The notes: generated by a model not told the origin, from the sequence alone. Numbered from the stretch's first letter, positions 45,567-57,844 are shown. The stretch: 64,000 bases of DNA from Heracleum sosnowskyi (GCA_030848705.1 CM061245.1:79781564-79845563), one strand, 5' to 3'. Translations and numbers: made by a program.

Positions 45567-45567
45567 G

Positions 45568-46121
45568 TGTTTCCCAGTAATAATCTATTGTAGAAGGGGG
45601 GTTGAATACAATAGTATAAGATAATCGACTTCTTAATGTATATATCACAAATATGAAAGAAAGATAACAGCTTTATTAAATCTGATATAAAACTGTTACA
45701 AACTCTCTCAAGAAATTCTGATGTTCTTGAGAGCTGCTAGCTTACAAAAACTCTCTCAAGAAATTCTATGTTCTTTAGAGCTTCTATCTTGATTCACACC
45801 GAACCAAAACCAAAAATGTGTTTATATACTACACAGCTTCTCTATCAAAGATAAGTCCTAATCAATTACAAAGATTGAAACCTATCCATAATTGATAGCT
45901 ACATTCTACAAACCAGGAACCGACAGAATAAACTTCCATGTTTAACTAGACTCCAAATATAACTCGAAGTAGGAATCCTGATCAGCTCCCAGTCCTGATG
46001 ATCAATCCTGATCCCAGTCCTGATATGTATTCTGATCCTGACGACCATGCAATCCTGATGACGTCAGTAATCCTGATCAGTTGAGTCTAGCTCCTGACGA
46101 TCATTGAATTATGATCTAACA
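45568..46121 (-). repeat. LTR of element D
   Basis: 554 bp. In U3 there are six CCTGAT words and two CCTGAC within 130 bp, plus TGACGTCA (46059-46066). A TATA box (GTATATAAACAC in sense, near 45820-45830), two tandem CTCTCAAGAA-type stem-loops and AATAAA (complement 45672-45677) follow. It closely resembles the inverted LTR at 56410-56987. Confidence 0.88.
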
Positions 46122-46307
46122 ATCTCCCCCAATCTCATACTTTGTGAAATAAAGTATAGATTTCTAAGATTCAATGATGTCAAAAACATATATACAAAAT
46201 GTACAGTATCTGCAACAACAACTTATCTGTTTAAATTCTTTGATATAACAGATTCATCTTCAAGAAATTGGATAACAAGTTTTCTTCTTTTTCTTCAAGA
46301 ATTTGAA

Positions 46308-49300
46308 TCAGTCTTTCCTTAAGATTTCTGAGATCTTCATCTTACTCATTAATATGGTAAATAGCTGCTCTGAGATTCTGTATGGAGCTTCTTTGTAGAC
46401 TGTGCTATTCAAGCAAAAGGTAAGCAATTTCCTTCCCATCAGGATTGAAGTAAGTTGTGTCATGCCAAAAGTTACTTCTTTAACATCAGTACCCCTTTGC
46501 ATTTCCACATCCTGACCTCTTTGATTTAAGTACATGGGAGTATAATTACCATTGAAATTACTGTTTCCATCCAGTCTTCTTCTTATTGTTGACAAAATCA
46601 TGTCACTCCATTCCTTGAACATTTGATTCTTCGATCTCAAAAGATAATGAACATATTTCAGTTCCTGTGTAGTTTTCATCAGCAGATCTTGAATAGATAG
46701 AATCTTCACACTACCATCTTTCATGAAGTACAGAAGCTTTTCTTTCTTGTCAAAACCATCATGACAATCTATAACTATATCAACAGCTAGTAAATTGTTC
46801 AGGTTTTCAGAAGTTAAAGTACCTCCAATTTCAGTTAAGGAGTAAGGATCAACATATGACATATTTAGATATTCAACATCCCTGTGTCCAATACCTCCTC
46901 TTGAATTACTTGTCAATTGCTTCAGATTTGAAAACATCTTTAACAAGAGTGCTTTTGATCTAACCATCTCAGATAAATCAACAACACTTGAAGCGCTTGT
47001 AATAATTCCTCCAGACTGAAAATTGATAAGTGTATCACACCTCAGTGTACTAATATGTTTCCACTTCTTATCCTTTTCCTTTTCAAAGGCATAGCTTCTT
47101 TCCAGTGAAGATTCTTGTCTGTTTGGGTTCCTCCACTTTCTTCTGTTTGAGAGTTTAAGCCTTTGTACATAGAGATTGAAATCTCTATTTGTTGATCTTG
47201 TAATTTCACTTCTTCTGGATTCTTCTTCTTCATCTACTTCCTTGTTGTGAGAATCAACCACAATAGATAAAATTATCAAATCAATCTCTTGCATAATTAC
47301 AGAATCATCAGGATCTTGAATATTATCAGGAACAACATCAGGATTAGATTCTTCAATTTGATTTGTATTGCATAGAGTTGATTTTCTTGATTTTCTTCTC
47401 AATTCAGGTTCTTCTTCAATATTTCCATCATCACCAAAAGTAGATCTGTCAGGAACTACTAGAGTTTGAATAGGTTCAGGAATTTCTTCAATTCTTAACC
47501 CTCTAGACCTTGTCTGTCTAGGTATTGTTTGAGTTGAAGAACCTCTTCTACTTCTTCTAGCTCCTCTCCTACCTCTGCTTCCTCTACCTCTAGCAGGAAC
47601 AGGGTTATTACAGCTTTCCATCATTTCTCTCTGTTGTCTTAAGAATTCTTCCTGTGAGAGATCAGGATATTCTTCACTTGCTGTAGAGAGTGCTTTTCTT
47701 GCAAATAATTGTTGAACTCCTTTATCAGTGTGATATAGAGTAACAATTCTGCCATCTATTGTAGAAAACTTCTGGAATAAATTTGATGCATCTTCAGGAT
47801 TATCAAAATATCTTCATCACCTTCAGGAATTGTAGCAAGAGTATGTCCATGACCAGGTGTCAGGATTTGTTCTTCCGTCAGGATCTGAGATTGCACCAAA
47901 GTTCTTACTGTCTTAACTCCAGAATCAGAAACATGAGTTGACTGCGTTGTTTGACTTTGTGAAGTTTGAATTGTAGACTTCATAATAGCAGCATCAGAGG
48001 TTTCTCCTTGTATCACTTTGTCACTACCATCATCTCCAGTATCATCATCATTATTCCTTAATACTAGATCAGGTGTGCATTTTGTCCGACTAACCTTCTC
48101 CCCCTTTTTGACATCAGGATTTGACAATAAATTCAAAATTAAGGAAAGAGAGGCTTGAATGTCAGTTACCTTGGTATCCAGAGAATCAATCCTTCTGTTG
48201 ATAGAGGTTTGTTCAGAAATGACAGATTTCACTTGGGATTCTACTACCCTTAGCTGAAAAGCAGTAGGCACCTTTGTAAAATTTTGAGAAATATCATTCC
48301 TCACCAACTCAGTTGAGTTCTTGATAGAATCAATCTCACTTTTTAGGCTTTTGGATAACAGAGTTGTAGCCTTCAGATGATTCTTCAAGTGTTGATTCTC
48401 TATAGATTTCACTGCATCATAGGCATGTTCCAAAGCAGAAGAATAACTTACAGATTCAGCAGATCTGTGCCATGAATTGTTCCAATTATTCTGTCTAAGT
48501 GCCTCAGCAGGATTAAAGGAAGGAATAGAAAAATCTTGTCTCTGATCTTTCCCAGTGGAAGCTTTGCCAGCCATATATGTACTTGATGAACCAAAATTAG
48601 TTCCAAGACTAATTTTGAGTGCTGTAGCAAGCTGTTCCTTCTCTTTTCGATTCTCATCATCATCACTATCATCAGAGTTATCATCATCAGTACTATGAGT
48701 ATCATCAGGATCAGGAATAGCTATACCTTTCATTTTATCCTGTGAATCTATGATAGGATGATCCATTGGTCTTGAACGAAGTGGCTGTATCAGGATAGGC
48801 TCAGCATCAGGAGCACCACTAGCGTCAGGATGAACACCGTCAGGATTTGATATGCTTGCATCAGTATTTGCTACCAATGGTTCTTGTGGAGCTTGAGGTT
48901 CAGAAGCTGCTTCAACACTTTGAGTCAAAGGTTCTTGTGTGCTTCCCTCATTGACAATGTCCTCGACCAATCTTTGAACTTCATCTGCACCAGAAATCCC
49001 TTGAGCGTTGTCAGGAAATTTCTCAGAAACTGTAGCTTGGCCTGCATCTTCACTTTGAGAAGATGGTTCTTGTGTAGCTGGAATGTCGATGTCTGCATTC
49101 TCCCTTTGAGAAAATGGTTCTCGTGGGACCATTCCATGAGCTAAGCCTTCACTCAAACTTTGATTGAGTGGTTCTTGTGTGGCTGGATCATCAGAAAGAG
49201 CTGTTGAACCACTTTGAGGTTCAGGTTCTTGTGGGCTTGATCCTTTCAGTTTCTTCTGTCTCTGATAGACTAACTCTTCTTCCTTCCTTAGCTTTTCCAT

Positions 49301-49969
49301 TGGATGTTTTATCCCAAGATTGGAAGCAGCAGCACCATACTTCTCCCATGAAATATCAACATGTCTTTTCGTTGGAGAGTCTGAAATATTAACCACTTGA
49401 CTTGGTGCAGCATCAGGAATACTAACATCAGGATTTGCTTGAGCAGTAGAAACTGATTGCTCATTCAGAATAGAAGTGTCCTGTACATCAGTATCCTGCT
49501 TCTTTTCTAAAGGAATATGATACCTGCTTTTTGATAACTTCCTTTTCTTCTGTGGTGTAGACAATGGAACCACAGCTGCAGTAGCAGTATCAACAACTTC
49601 CTTATTCACATTCATCACAGAGGATATAGGTAAATCATCCTCTGAGTCAGTCTCATCCCTGAGAACTAATTTTCTTTTAACAGAAGCAGCCTCACCTCCC
49701 TTTGCAACTTTCTTCACCAGGACCCCTTGTACACCCCCTTGTAACTTCTTTTTAGTGAGTGGTGTAGAGGAAAAATCCTTTGAACCTGATTGCCTTCCTG
49801 ACACATCAGTTCTAGCTGACTTCTTTGCTTTTACAACTAAAGTCTTTTGAGAGACATTAGAGGTGGTAGTTGACTGTTTAGACTGTTTAGGATGAATGCT
49901 TGGGTTAGGAACAAGGTGTGATTGGCCTTGCCCCATAGCATTAGAAATTAAACCATAACGAGTAGGCAT
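46308..49969 (-). pseudogene. 3' ORF of element D, N-terminally deleted and frameshifted
   Basis: It opens at about 49969 and runs 737 codons to 47756, where a 4-nt loss (near 47805, compared with D') shifts the frame. A second frame (47624-46308) carries the RG box and C-terminus, with another shift near 46445. The first ~240 residues present in C, including the WNFFFD domain, are absent; the remainder begins at the equivalent of NPDKANGFIGNA. Visible parts are KKRKLSKSR, repeated TQEP(S/L)xQS units, an acidic SDDSDDDEN run, a coiled coil and KKGEKVSRTKC. It is about 95% similar at protein level to the D' copy. Confidence 0.8.
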
Positions 49970-50269
49970 TTTCCTATGAAAGAAAAACCTAGCCTCATCA
50001 GAATAAAAGCATTTCCTATGAAATCATTTGCCTTATCAGGATTGAAAAAAAAAATTGATATGAAGTAAAATAAAATTTTATTTAAGAAAACAAAATTTAT
50101 TTTGGTAATCCTGATAAGTGCTGTTTTTTTAAAAAAAAAATGATTACAAAACAAATAGCATAATACCCATGTAACCATTATTACCAATTACCAAGGCAAA
50201 ATAATTATGAGAAACTGAACAGTCGCCTCGATATTGAGAAAATGACCTGCATCCTTAACACACATTCTC

Positions 50270-50278
50270 TATAAAATA
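50270..50278 (+). promoter_or_regulatory. TATA box of the opposite-strand ORF of D
   Basis: CTCTATAAAATAG lies 101 bp upstream of the ATG at 50371. The region is partly retained in E, but there the TATA box has been deleted. Confidence 0.55.
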
Positions 50279-50370
50279 GAACTGTTAAGCATAAACATCA
50301 TATATCTATTAAAACACAAACCCTCTCCAGAAAAAAACTTACGAAAACCTTTCACCTTCTTTGTTTTTCA

Positions 50371-50778
50371 ATGGCTGCCAACCAACAACAAAACAACTTA
50401 CCAGACGAAGAAGTCGAAAATCTCGATAAAATCTGGCAAGAGATGTTCGATGCACTGGCTGAGATCGCAGAAGATGAAGAGCCTCAACCAGTTCCTGACC
50501 CTCAGGAACATGAAGCCTTTGTTAACGCAATGGCCGATGTGCTTTGGCACAATTTCCAGCAGGCCAATCCTGACTGGAATCCTCTTGACAATCTCATATT
50601 TGTCAATGATGAAGAGGATGAAGATGAAGATGATGAAGAGCTCGTCCGAGAGCTTGAGAAAAGAAAGAAGAGAATCCGTGATGCTTGTATGTCATGCAAG
50701 TTGGAGGCACGGAAGAGTCCCGGTGGTCACGGTGACGATCCGCCTTCAAGTGCATCAGCTCCTCTTCTTGTCCTTTAA
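50371..50778 (+). CDS. Opposite-strand small acidic ORF of element D
   Basis: 135 residues, antisense to pol and the 3' ORF and placed between them as in B. It is strongly acidic (AEDEEPQPVPDPQEHEAF, then DEEDEDEDDEE), with aromatic WHNFQQANPDWNPL, a basic LEKRKKRIRD block and a C-terminus SCKLEARK...PPSSASAPLLVL. The E copy is clearly homologous over its length (about 70% by eye), with changes concentrated at tolerant positions, suggesting past selection on the protein. It has a TATA box upstream and AATAAA at 50928-50933, 150 bp after the stop, so it looks like an independent transcription unit. No known family is recognised. Confidence 0.65.
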   Translation: MAANQQQNNLPDEEVENLDKIWQEMFDALAEIAEDEEPQPVPDPQEHEAFVNAMADVLWHNFQQANPDWNPLDNLIFVNDEEDEDEDDEELVRELEKRKKRIRDACMSCKLEARKSPGGHGDDPPSSASAPLLVL

Positions 50779-50927
50779 GGATGGAACAAGAGACATTCCA
50801 TTCCTGATGGACTGTGAAGCTGCTCAGGAGCATTCATGCTAATCTGTAGGGCACGTGTTCCTGAGTAGAACAATAGACTAGGAAAAAAATATGTAATTTC
50901 CATTTTCATTTGTAATGAATCTTCAAG

Positions 50928-50933
50928 AATAAA
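50928..50933 (+). terminator. Poly(A) signal of the opposite-strand ORF of D
   Basis: AATAAA follows the ORF stop by about 150 bp in a T-rich context, on the same strand as the ORF. Confidence 0.5.
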
Positions 50934-50939
50934 TGAAAT

Positions 50940-51307
50940 ATGTCTATTTTCTCAACTGTTTTCTTTCTTTACTTGCCTGCAAAATTTGTTAGTAACACTG
51001 ATATTTGACATATAAAATGACGAATAGTAAACTCTGATAAAAATATAATTGAAATTGAGAATTAAGACTGAAAACTTAATCAAAGACTAAGTAAAAATCT
51101 TATTTCCAGAGTTTACCAGAAGTGTTGATGACAAATTAACATAGAACCTCTGGTTTTCATACCAGCTTCAATATCTGAGCATCATGATTTGACCAGTTGA
51201 CTTCCTGTCAGGATTGCATCCTATCAGGATTTGATCAAAGAAAGCATACCTTTCTGAATGACCATCAGGATTTGACAGTTATCAGGATTTCCTCTCTGTA
51301 GCTTTCC
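50940..51307. other. Spacer between the opposite-strand ORF and pol of D
   Basis: Noncoding. The last 120 bp before the pol stop (51180-51290) hold four ATCAGGATT-type words and one ATCATGATT. The equivalent place in B holds AATCAGAGTAT words instead. Confidence 0.7.
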
Positions 51308-52277
51308 TCAGAAATTCTCAAAGTTCATCATTCCAAGTTCATTCACCAATTTATTGAAAGTAGCTTCAGGTAGTGGCTTGGTGAATATATCAGCTAGTTG
51401 TTGATCAGTAGGAACAAAGTGAAGTTCAATTGTTCCTTCCAGAACTTGTTCTCTTATGAAGTGATATCGAATACTGATGTGTTTAGTAAGAGAATGTTGA
51501 ACTGGATTTCCTTTCATTGCAATAGCACTTTGGTTATCACAATAAATAGGGATTTTTGAGTATGACATGCCATAATCTAACAACTGATTTCTCATCCACA
51601 TTATCTGAGCACAACAACTTCCTGCAGCAATGTACTCAGCTTCTGCAGTTGAAGTGGAAATGGATTTTTGCTTTTTACTGAACCATGAAACTAGTCTTCC
51701 ACCCAAAAACTGACAGCTTCCTGAAGTACTTTTCCTGTCTATTTTGCATCCTGCAAAATCAGCATCTGAATAACCACACAACCCAAAATCTGATTCCCTT
51801 GCATACCAAAGGCCAAGTGAAGAAGTGCCTTTGAGATATCTGAAAATTCTTTTGACTGCAATCAGATGGGATTCTCTAGGTTTTGCTTGAAATCTTGCAC
51901 ACAGACAGGTTGCAAACATGATATCTGGTCTACTTGCAGTGAGATACAATAAAGATCCAATCATTCCTTTGTAGTGAGTTACATCTACCTCAGTACCTTG
52001 ATCAGGATCAAGTTTGGTAGCTGTAGCTATGGGAGTTGTAGCAGGAGAACTATCTTGCATGTTAAACCTTGTCAATAAATTCCTTGTCTATTTAGACTGA
52101 TTGATAAAAATCCCTTCATCAGTCTGTTTAACTTGAAGACCAAGAAAGTAACTCATTTCTCCCATCATGCTCATTTGATATCTTGACTGCATAAGCTTGG
52201 AAAACTTTTCACAAAACTTATTGTTTGTTGACCCAAAAATGATATCATCAACATAAATCTGAACTAACAACAAGTCA
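51308..52277 (-). pseudogene. pol: pol of element D, RT end and RNase H only
   Basis: The sense frame runs from LLLVQIYVDDIIFGSTN (52273) to a TAG after INQSK (Y codon TAC to TAG, compared with E), then resumes as TRFNMQDSS to the end at ADIFTKPLPEATFNKLVNEL. RNase H motifs DADFAGCKIDRKSTSG and TAEAEYIAAGSCCAQ are intact. The upstream part is missing at the inverted junction. Confidence 0.9.
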
Positions 52278-52543
52278 TTTTCTCAATATCGAGGCGACTG
52301 TTCAGTTTCTCATAATTACTTTGCCTCGGTAATTGGTAAGAATGGTTACATGGGTATTATGCTATTTGTTTTGTAATCATTTTTTTTAAAAAAACAGCAC
52401 TTATCAGGATTATCAAAATAAATTTTGTTTTCTTAAATAAAATTTTATTTTACTTCATATTTTTTTTAAATCCTGATAAGGCAAATGGTTTCATAGGAAA
52501 TGCTTTTATTCCTGATGAGGTTAGGTTTTTCTTACATAGGAAA

Positions 52544-55500
52544 ATGCCTACTCGTTATGGTTTAATTTCTAATGCTATGGGGCTAGGCCAATCACACCTT
52601 GTTCCTAACCCAAGCATTCATCCTAAACAGTCTAAACAGTCAACTGCCACCTCTATTGTCTCTCAAAAGACTTTAGTTGTAAAACAAAGAAGTCAGCTAG
52701 AACTGATGTGTCAGGAAGGCAATCAGGTTCAAAGGATTTTTCCTCTACACCACTCACTAAAAGGAAGTCACAAGGGGGTGTACAAGGGGTCCTGGTGAAG
52801 AAAGCTGCAAAGGGATGTGAGGCTGTTTCTGTTAAAAGAAAGTTAGTGCTCAGGGATGAGACTAATTCAGAGGATGACTTACCTATATCCTCTGTGATGA
52901 ATGTGAATAAGGAAGTTGCTGATACTGCTACTGCAGCTGTGGTTCCATTGTCTACACCACAGAAGAAAAGGAAGTTATCAAAAAGCAGGTATCATATTCC
53001 TTTAGAAAAGAAGCAGGATACTGATGTACAAGACACTTCTATTCTGAATGAGCAATCAGTTTCTACTACTCAAGCAAATCCTGTTGTTAGTATTCCTGAT
53101 GCTGCACCAAGTCAAGTGGTTAATATTTCAGACTCTCCAGCACACGACTCTCCAACAAAAAGACATGTTGATATTTCATGGGAGAAGTATGGTGCTGCTG
53201 CTTCCAATCTTGGGATAAAACATCCAATGAAAAAGCTAAGGAAGGCAGAAGAGTTAGTCTATCAGAGACAGAAGAAACTGAAAGGATCAAGCCCACAAGA
53301 ACCTGAACCTCAAAGTGGTTCAGCAGCTCTTTCTGATGATCCAGACACACAAGAACCACTCAATCAAAGTTTGAGTGAAGGCTTAGCTAGTGGAATGGTC
53401 CCACAAGAACCATTTTCTCAAAGGGAGAATGCAGACATCAACATTCCAGCTACACAAGAACCATCTTCTCAAAGTGAAGATGCAGGCCAAGCTACAGTTT
53501 CTGAGAAATTTCCTGACAATGCTCAAGGGATTTCTGGTGCAGATGAAGTTCAAAGATTGGTCGAGGACACTGTCAATGAGGGAAGCACACAAGAACCTTT
53601 GACTCAAAGTGTTGAAGCAGCTTCTGAACCTCAAGCTTCACAAGAACCATTGGTAGCAACTACTGATGCAAGCATATCAAATCCTGACGGTGTTCATCCT
53701 GACGCTAGTGGTGCTCCTGATGTTGAACCTATCCTGATACAGCCACTTCGTTCAAGACCAATGGATCATCCTATCACAGATTCACAGGATAAAATGAAAG
53801 GTATAGCTATTCCTGATCCTGATGATACTCATAGTACTGATGATGATGACTCTGATGATAGTGATGATGATGAGAATCGAAAAGAGAAGGAACAGCTTGC
53901 TACAGCACTCAAAATTAGTCTTGGAACTAATTTTGGTTCATCAAGTACATATATGGCTGGCAAAGCTTCCACTGGGAAAGATCAGAGACAATATTTTTCT
54001 ATTCCTTCCTTTAATCCTGCTGAGGCACTTAGACGGAATGAATGGAACAATTCATGGCACAGATCTGCTGATTCTGTAAGTTATTCTTCTGCTTTGGAAC
54101 ATGCCTATGATGTAGTGAAATCTATAGAGAATCAAGACTTGAAGAATCATCTGAAGGCTACAACTCTGTTATCCAAAAGCCTAAAAAGTGAGATTGATTC
54201 TATCAAGAACTCAACTGAGTTGGTGAGGAATGATATTTCTCAAAGTTTTACAAAGGTGCCTACTGCTCTTCAGCTAAGGGTAGTAGAATCCCAAGTGAAA
54301 TCTGTTATTTCTGAACAAACCTCTATCAACAGAAGGATTGATTCTCTGGATACTAAGGTAACTGACATTCAAGCCTCTCTTTCCTTAATTTTGAATTTAT
54401 TGTCAAATCCTGATGTCAAAAAGGGGGAGAAGGTTAGTCAGACAAAATGCACACCTGATCTAGTATTAAGGAATAATGATGATGATACTGGAGATGATGG
54501 TTGTGACAAAGTGATACAAGGAGAAACCTCTGATGCTGCTGTTATGAAGTCTACAATTCAAACTTCACAAAGTCAAACAACGCAGTCAACTCATGTTTCT
54601 GATTCTGGAGTTAAGACAGTAAGAACGTTGGTGCAATCTCAGATCCTGACGGAAGAACAAATCCTGACACCTGGTCATGGACATACTCTTGCTACAATTC
54701 CTGAAGGTGATGAAGATATTTTTATTGATAATCCTGAAGATGCATCAAATTTATTCCAGAAGTTTTCTACAAAAGATGGCAGAATTGTTACTCTATATCA
54801 CACTGATAAAAGAGTTCAACAATTATATGAAAGAAAAGCACTCTCTACAGCAAGTGAAGAATATCCTGATCTCTCACATGAAGAATTCTTAAGACAACAG
54901 AGAGAAATGATGGAAATCTTTAATAACCCTGTTTCTGCTAGAGGTAGAGGAAGCAGAGGTAGGAGAGGAGCTAGAAGAAGTAGAAGAGGTTCTTCAACTC
55001 AAACAATAACTAGACATACAAGGTCTAGAGGGTTAAGAATTGAAGAAATTCCTGAACCTATTCAAACTCTAGTAGTTCTTGACAGATCTACTTTTGGTGA
55101 TGATGGAAATATTGAAGAAGAACCTGAATTGAGAAGAAAATCAAGAAAATCAACTCTCTGCAATACAAATCAAATTGAAGAATCTAATCCTGATGTTGTT
55201 CCTGATAATATTCAAGATCCTGATGATTCTGAAATTATGCAAGAGATTGATCTGATAATTTTATCTACTGTGGTTGATTTTCACAACAAGGAAGTAGATG
55301 AAGAAGAAGAAGCCAGAAGATGTGAAATTACAAGATCAACAAATAGAGATTTCAATCTCTATGTACAAAGGCTTAAACTCTCAAACAGAAGAGTGTGGAG
55401 GAACCCAAGCAGACAAGAATCTTCACTGAAAAGAATCTATGCCTTTGAAAAGGAAAAGGCTAAGAAGTGGAAACATATTAGTACACTAAGGTGTGATACA

Positions 55501-56300
55501 CTTATCAATTTTCAGACTGGAGGAATTATTACAAGCGCTTCAAGTGTTGTTGATTTCTCTGAGATGGTTAGATCAAAGGCACTCTGGTTAAAGATATTTT
55601 CAAATCTGAAGCAATTGACAAGTAATTCAAGAGGAGGTATTGGACACAGGGATGCTGAATATATAAATATGTCATATGTTGATCCTTACTCCTTAACTGA
55701 AATTGGAGGTACTTTAACTTCTGAAAACCTGAACAATTTACTAGTTTTTGATATAGTTATAGATTGTCATGATGGTTTTGACAAGAAAGAAAAGCTTCTG
55801 TACTTCATGAAAGATGGTAGTGTGAAGATTCTATCTATTCAAGATCTGCTGATGAAAACTACACAGGAACTGAAATATGTTCATTATCTTTTGAGATCGA
55901 AGAACAAATGTGCAAGGAATGGAGTGACATGATTTTGTCAACAATAAGAAGAAGACTGGATGGAAACGGTAATTTCAATGGTAATTATACTCCCATGTAC
56001 TTAAATCAAAGAGGTCAGGATGTGGAAATGCAAAGGGGTACTGCTGTTAAAGAAGTAACTTTTGGCATGACTCAACTTACTCTCAATCCTGATGGGAAGG
56101 AAATTGCTTATCTTTTGCTTGAAGAGCATAGTCTTCAGAAAAGCTCCATATTGAATCTCAGAGCAGCTATCTACCAGATTAATGAGGAAGATGAAGAACT
56201 CAGAAATCTTAAGGAAAGACTGATTCAAATTCTTGAAGAAAAAGAAGAAAATTTGTTATCCAACTTCTTGAAGATGAATCTGTTCTATCAAAGAATTTAA
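52544..56300 (+). pseudogene. 3' ORF of D', two frameshifts
   Basis: The frame is already open at NPDKANGFIGNAFIPDEV (about 52468) but lacks the N-terminal domain. A 1-nt loss near 52683 shifts into a 1074-codon frame (52708-55932), and another near 55906 shifts to the last 130 codons (55908-56300). It contains KKRKLSKSR, repeated TQEPxxQS units, a DDSDDSDDDEN run, a coiled coil, KKGEKVSQTKC, the RG box RGRGSRGRRGARRSRRG, and a C-terminus LLLEEHSLQKSSI...RAAIYQINEEDEE. It keeps a four-residue insertion (DSPAHDSP) that D lacks. Confidence 0.8.
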
Positions 56301-56409
56301 ACAGATAAGTTATTGCTGCAGTTACTGTACATTTTGTATATATGTTTTTGACATCATTGAAACTTAGGAATCTATACTTTATTTCACAAAGTATGAGATT
56401 GGGGGAGAT

Positions 56410-56987
56410 TGTTAGATCAGAATTCAATGATCGTCAGGAGCTAGACTCAACTGATCAGGATTGCTGACATCATCAGGATTGCATGGTCGTCAGGATCAAG
56501 ATACATATCAGGACTGGGATCAGGATTGATCATCAGGACTGGAAGCTGATCAGGATTCCTACTTCGAGTTATATTTGGAGTCTAGTTAAACATGGAAGTT
56601 TATTCTGTCGGTTCCTGGTTTGTAGAATGTAGCTATCAATTATGGATAGGTTTCAATCTTTGTAATTGATTAGGACTTATCATTGATAGAGAAGCTGTGT
56701 AGTATATAAACACAGTTTTGGTTTTGATTTATGTACGTGAACATAATCGAGTATTTGTGAATCAAGCTAGAAGCTCTCAAGAACATAGAATTTCTTGAGA
56801 GAGTTTTTGTAAGCTAGCAGCTCTCAAGAACATCAGAATTTCTTGAGAGAGTTTGTAACAGTTTTATATCAGATTTAATAAAGCTGTTATCTTTCTTTCA
56901 TATTTGTGATATATACATTAAGAAGTCGATTATCTTATACTATTGTATTCAACCCCCCTTCTACAATAGATTATTACTGGGGCAACA
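56410..56987 (+). repeat. LTR of element D'
   Basis: 578 bp, TGTTAGATCAG to GGGCAACA, preceded by a PPT (GAGATTGGGGGAGAT). The TATA box GTATATAAACACAG is near 56701-56714. Two CTCTCAAGAACAT...TTCTTGAGAG stem-loops precede AATAAAG near 56877. It is inverted relative to the LTR at 45568. Confidence 0.88.
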
Positions 56988-57238
56988 AATAGCACTTGAT
57001 CAATTCTTCTATGTCTTCAATTCAGTGCTGTTGATAAGTCCTTTGTCGTTCTGGTTTCTTCAAATAAATCACTGGAATCCTGTGGTACTAACCCTAAATC
57101 ATTCACATACTTCTGTCGTCTTGAAAGTCTTGATTCTTTTGATGTCACTGAGTCTTGAACATTTTCATGAACTTCTTTCCGTGACATGTTTACGGACTTC
57201 AAGAATACATACCATATTTTGATTTTTTGAGTTTACCT
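56988..57238 (-). repeat. Fragment of an A-type LTR, inverted
   Basis: The complement of this 251-bp piece matches 20350-20595 of element A closely (for example TCAAAAAATCAAAATATGGT and ACGACAAAGGACTTATCAAC). It lies between the D' LTR and the E LTR, so it is target DNA or a rearranged piece of another A-family copy in the opposite orientation. Confidence 0.8.
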
Positions 57239-57844
57239 TGTTGCCCAGTTATAATCTATTGTAGAAGGGGGGTTGAATACAATAGTGTAAGATAATCGAC
57301 TTCTTAATGTATATATCACAAATATGAAAAGAAAGATAACAGCTTTATTAAATCTGATATAAAACTGTTGCAAACTCTCTCAAGAAATTCTGATGTTCTT
57401 GAGAGCTGCTAGTTTACAAAAACTCTCTCAAGAAATTCTATGTTCTCGAGAGCTTCTATTCGATTATGTTCTCTCTCGAATCATATAAATCGAAACCAAG
57501 ACTGTGTTTATATAGTGCACACAGCTTCTCTATCAATAACAAGATAAGTCCTAATCAATAACAAAGATAGAAACCTATCCTTAATCGATAGCTACATTCT
57601 ACAAACCAGGAACAAATAGAATAAACTTCCATGTTTATCTAGACTCCAAATATAACTCGAAGTAGGAATCCTGATCAGCTTCAAGTTCTGATGATCAATC
57701 CTGATCATAGTCTGAGTAGGAATCCTGATGATCAATAAGATACTGACGCTTGATCAAATACTGATGACCATGCAATACTGATGACGTCAGCAATCCTGAT
57801 CAGTTGAGTCTAGCTTCTGACGATCATTGAATTCTGATCTAACA
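57239..57844 (-). repeat. 3' LTR of element E
   Basis: 606 bp, sense TGTTAGATCAG to GGGCAACA, with TGACGTCA (57782-57789), two tandem CTCTCAAGAA-type stem-loops and an AATAAA complement (CTTTATTAAA near 57342). A PPT abuts at 57845-57856. Confidence 0.88.

Larger units (their letters stand above)
40629..45567 (-). mobile_element. SIRE-like element C, 3' part only
   Basis: From the left it has a 3' LTR (40629-41165), a PPT, and a 3' ORF read on the minus strand that stops at 45567, where another LTR begins. Gag, pol and the 5' LTR of C are not visible. GAGGA precedes the LTR and may be its target duplication, but the partner was not found. It is inserted in A's 3' ORF. Confidence 0.75.
45568..52277 (-). 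mobile_element. SIRE-like element D, left half of an inverted pair
   Basis: Minus-strand order from the left: 3' LTR, PPT, 3' ORF, opposite-strand ORF, spacer, RNase H and RT end of pol. It stops inside pol at 52277, where the sequence switches to an inverted copy of 50245 and leftward. The flank left of the LTR (GCTTG) does not match the flank right of D' (AATAG). Confidence 0.8.
52278..56987 (+). mobile_element. Element D', inverted right half
   Basis: Starting at TTTTCTCAATATCGAGGCGA the sequence is the inverse of 50245 down to 45568: spacer, 3' ORF, PPT and LTR, now on the plus strand. Over the first 60 bp I count two differences between the arms. The right LTR ends GGGGCAACA at 56987. 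Confidence 0.85.
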
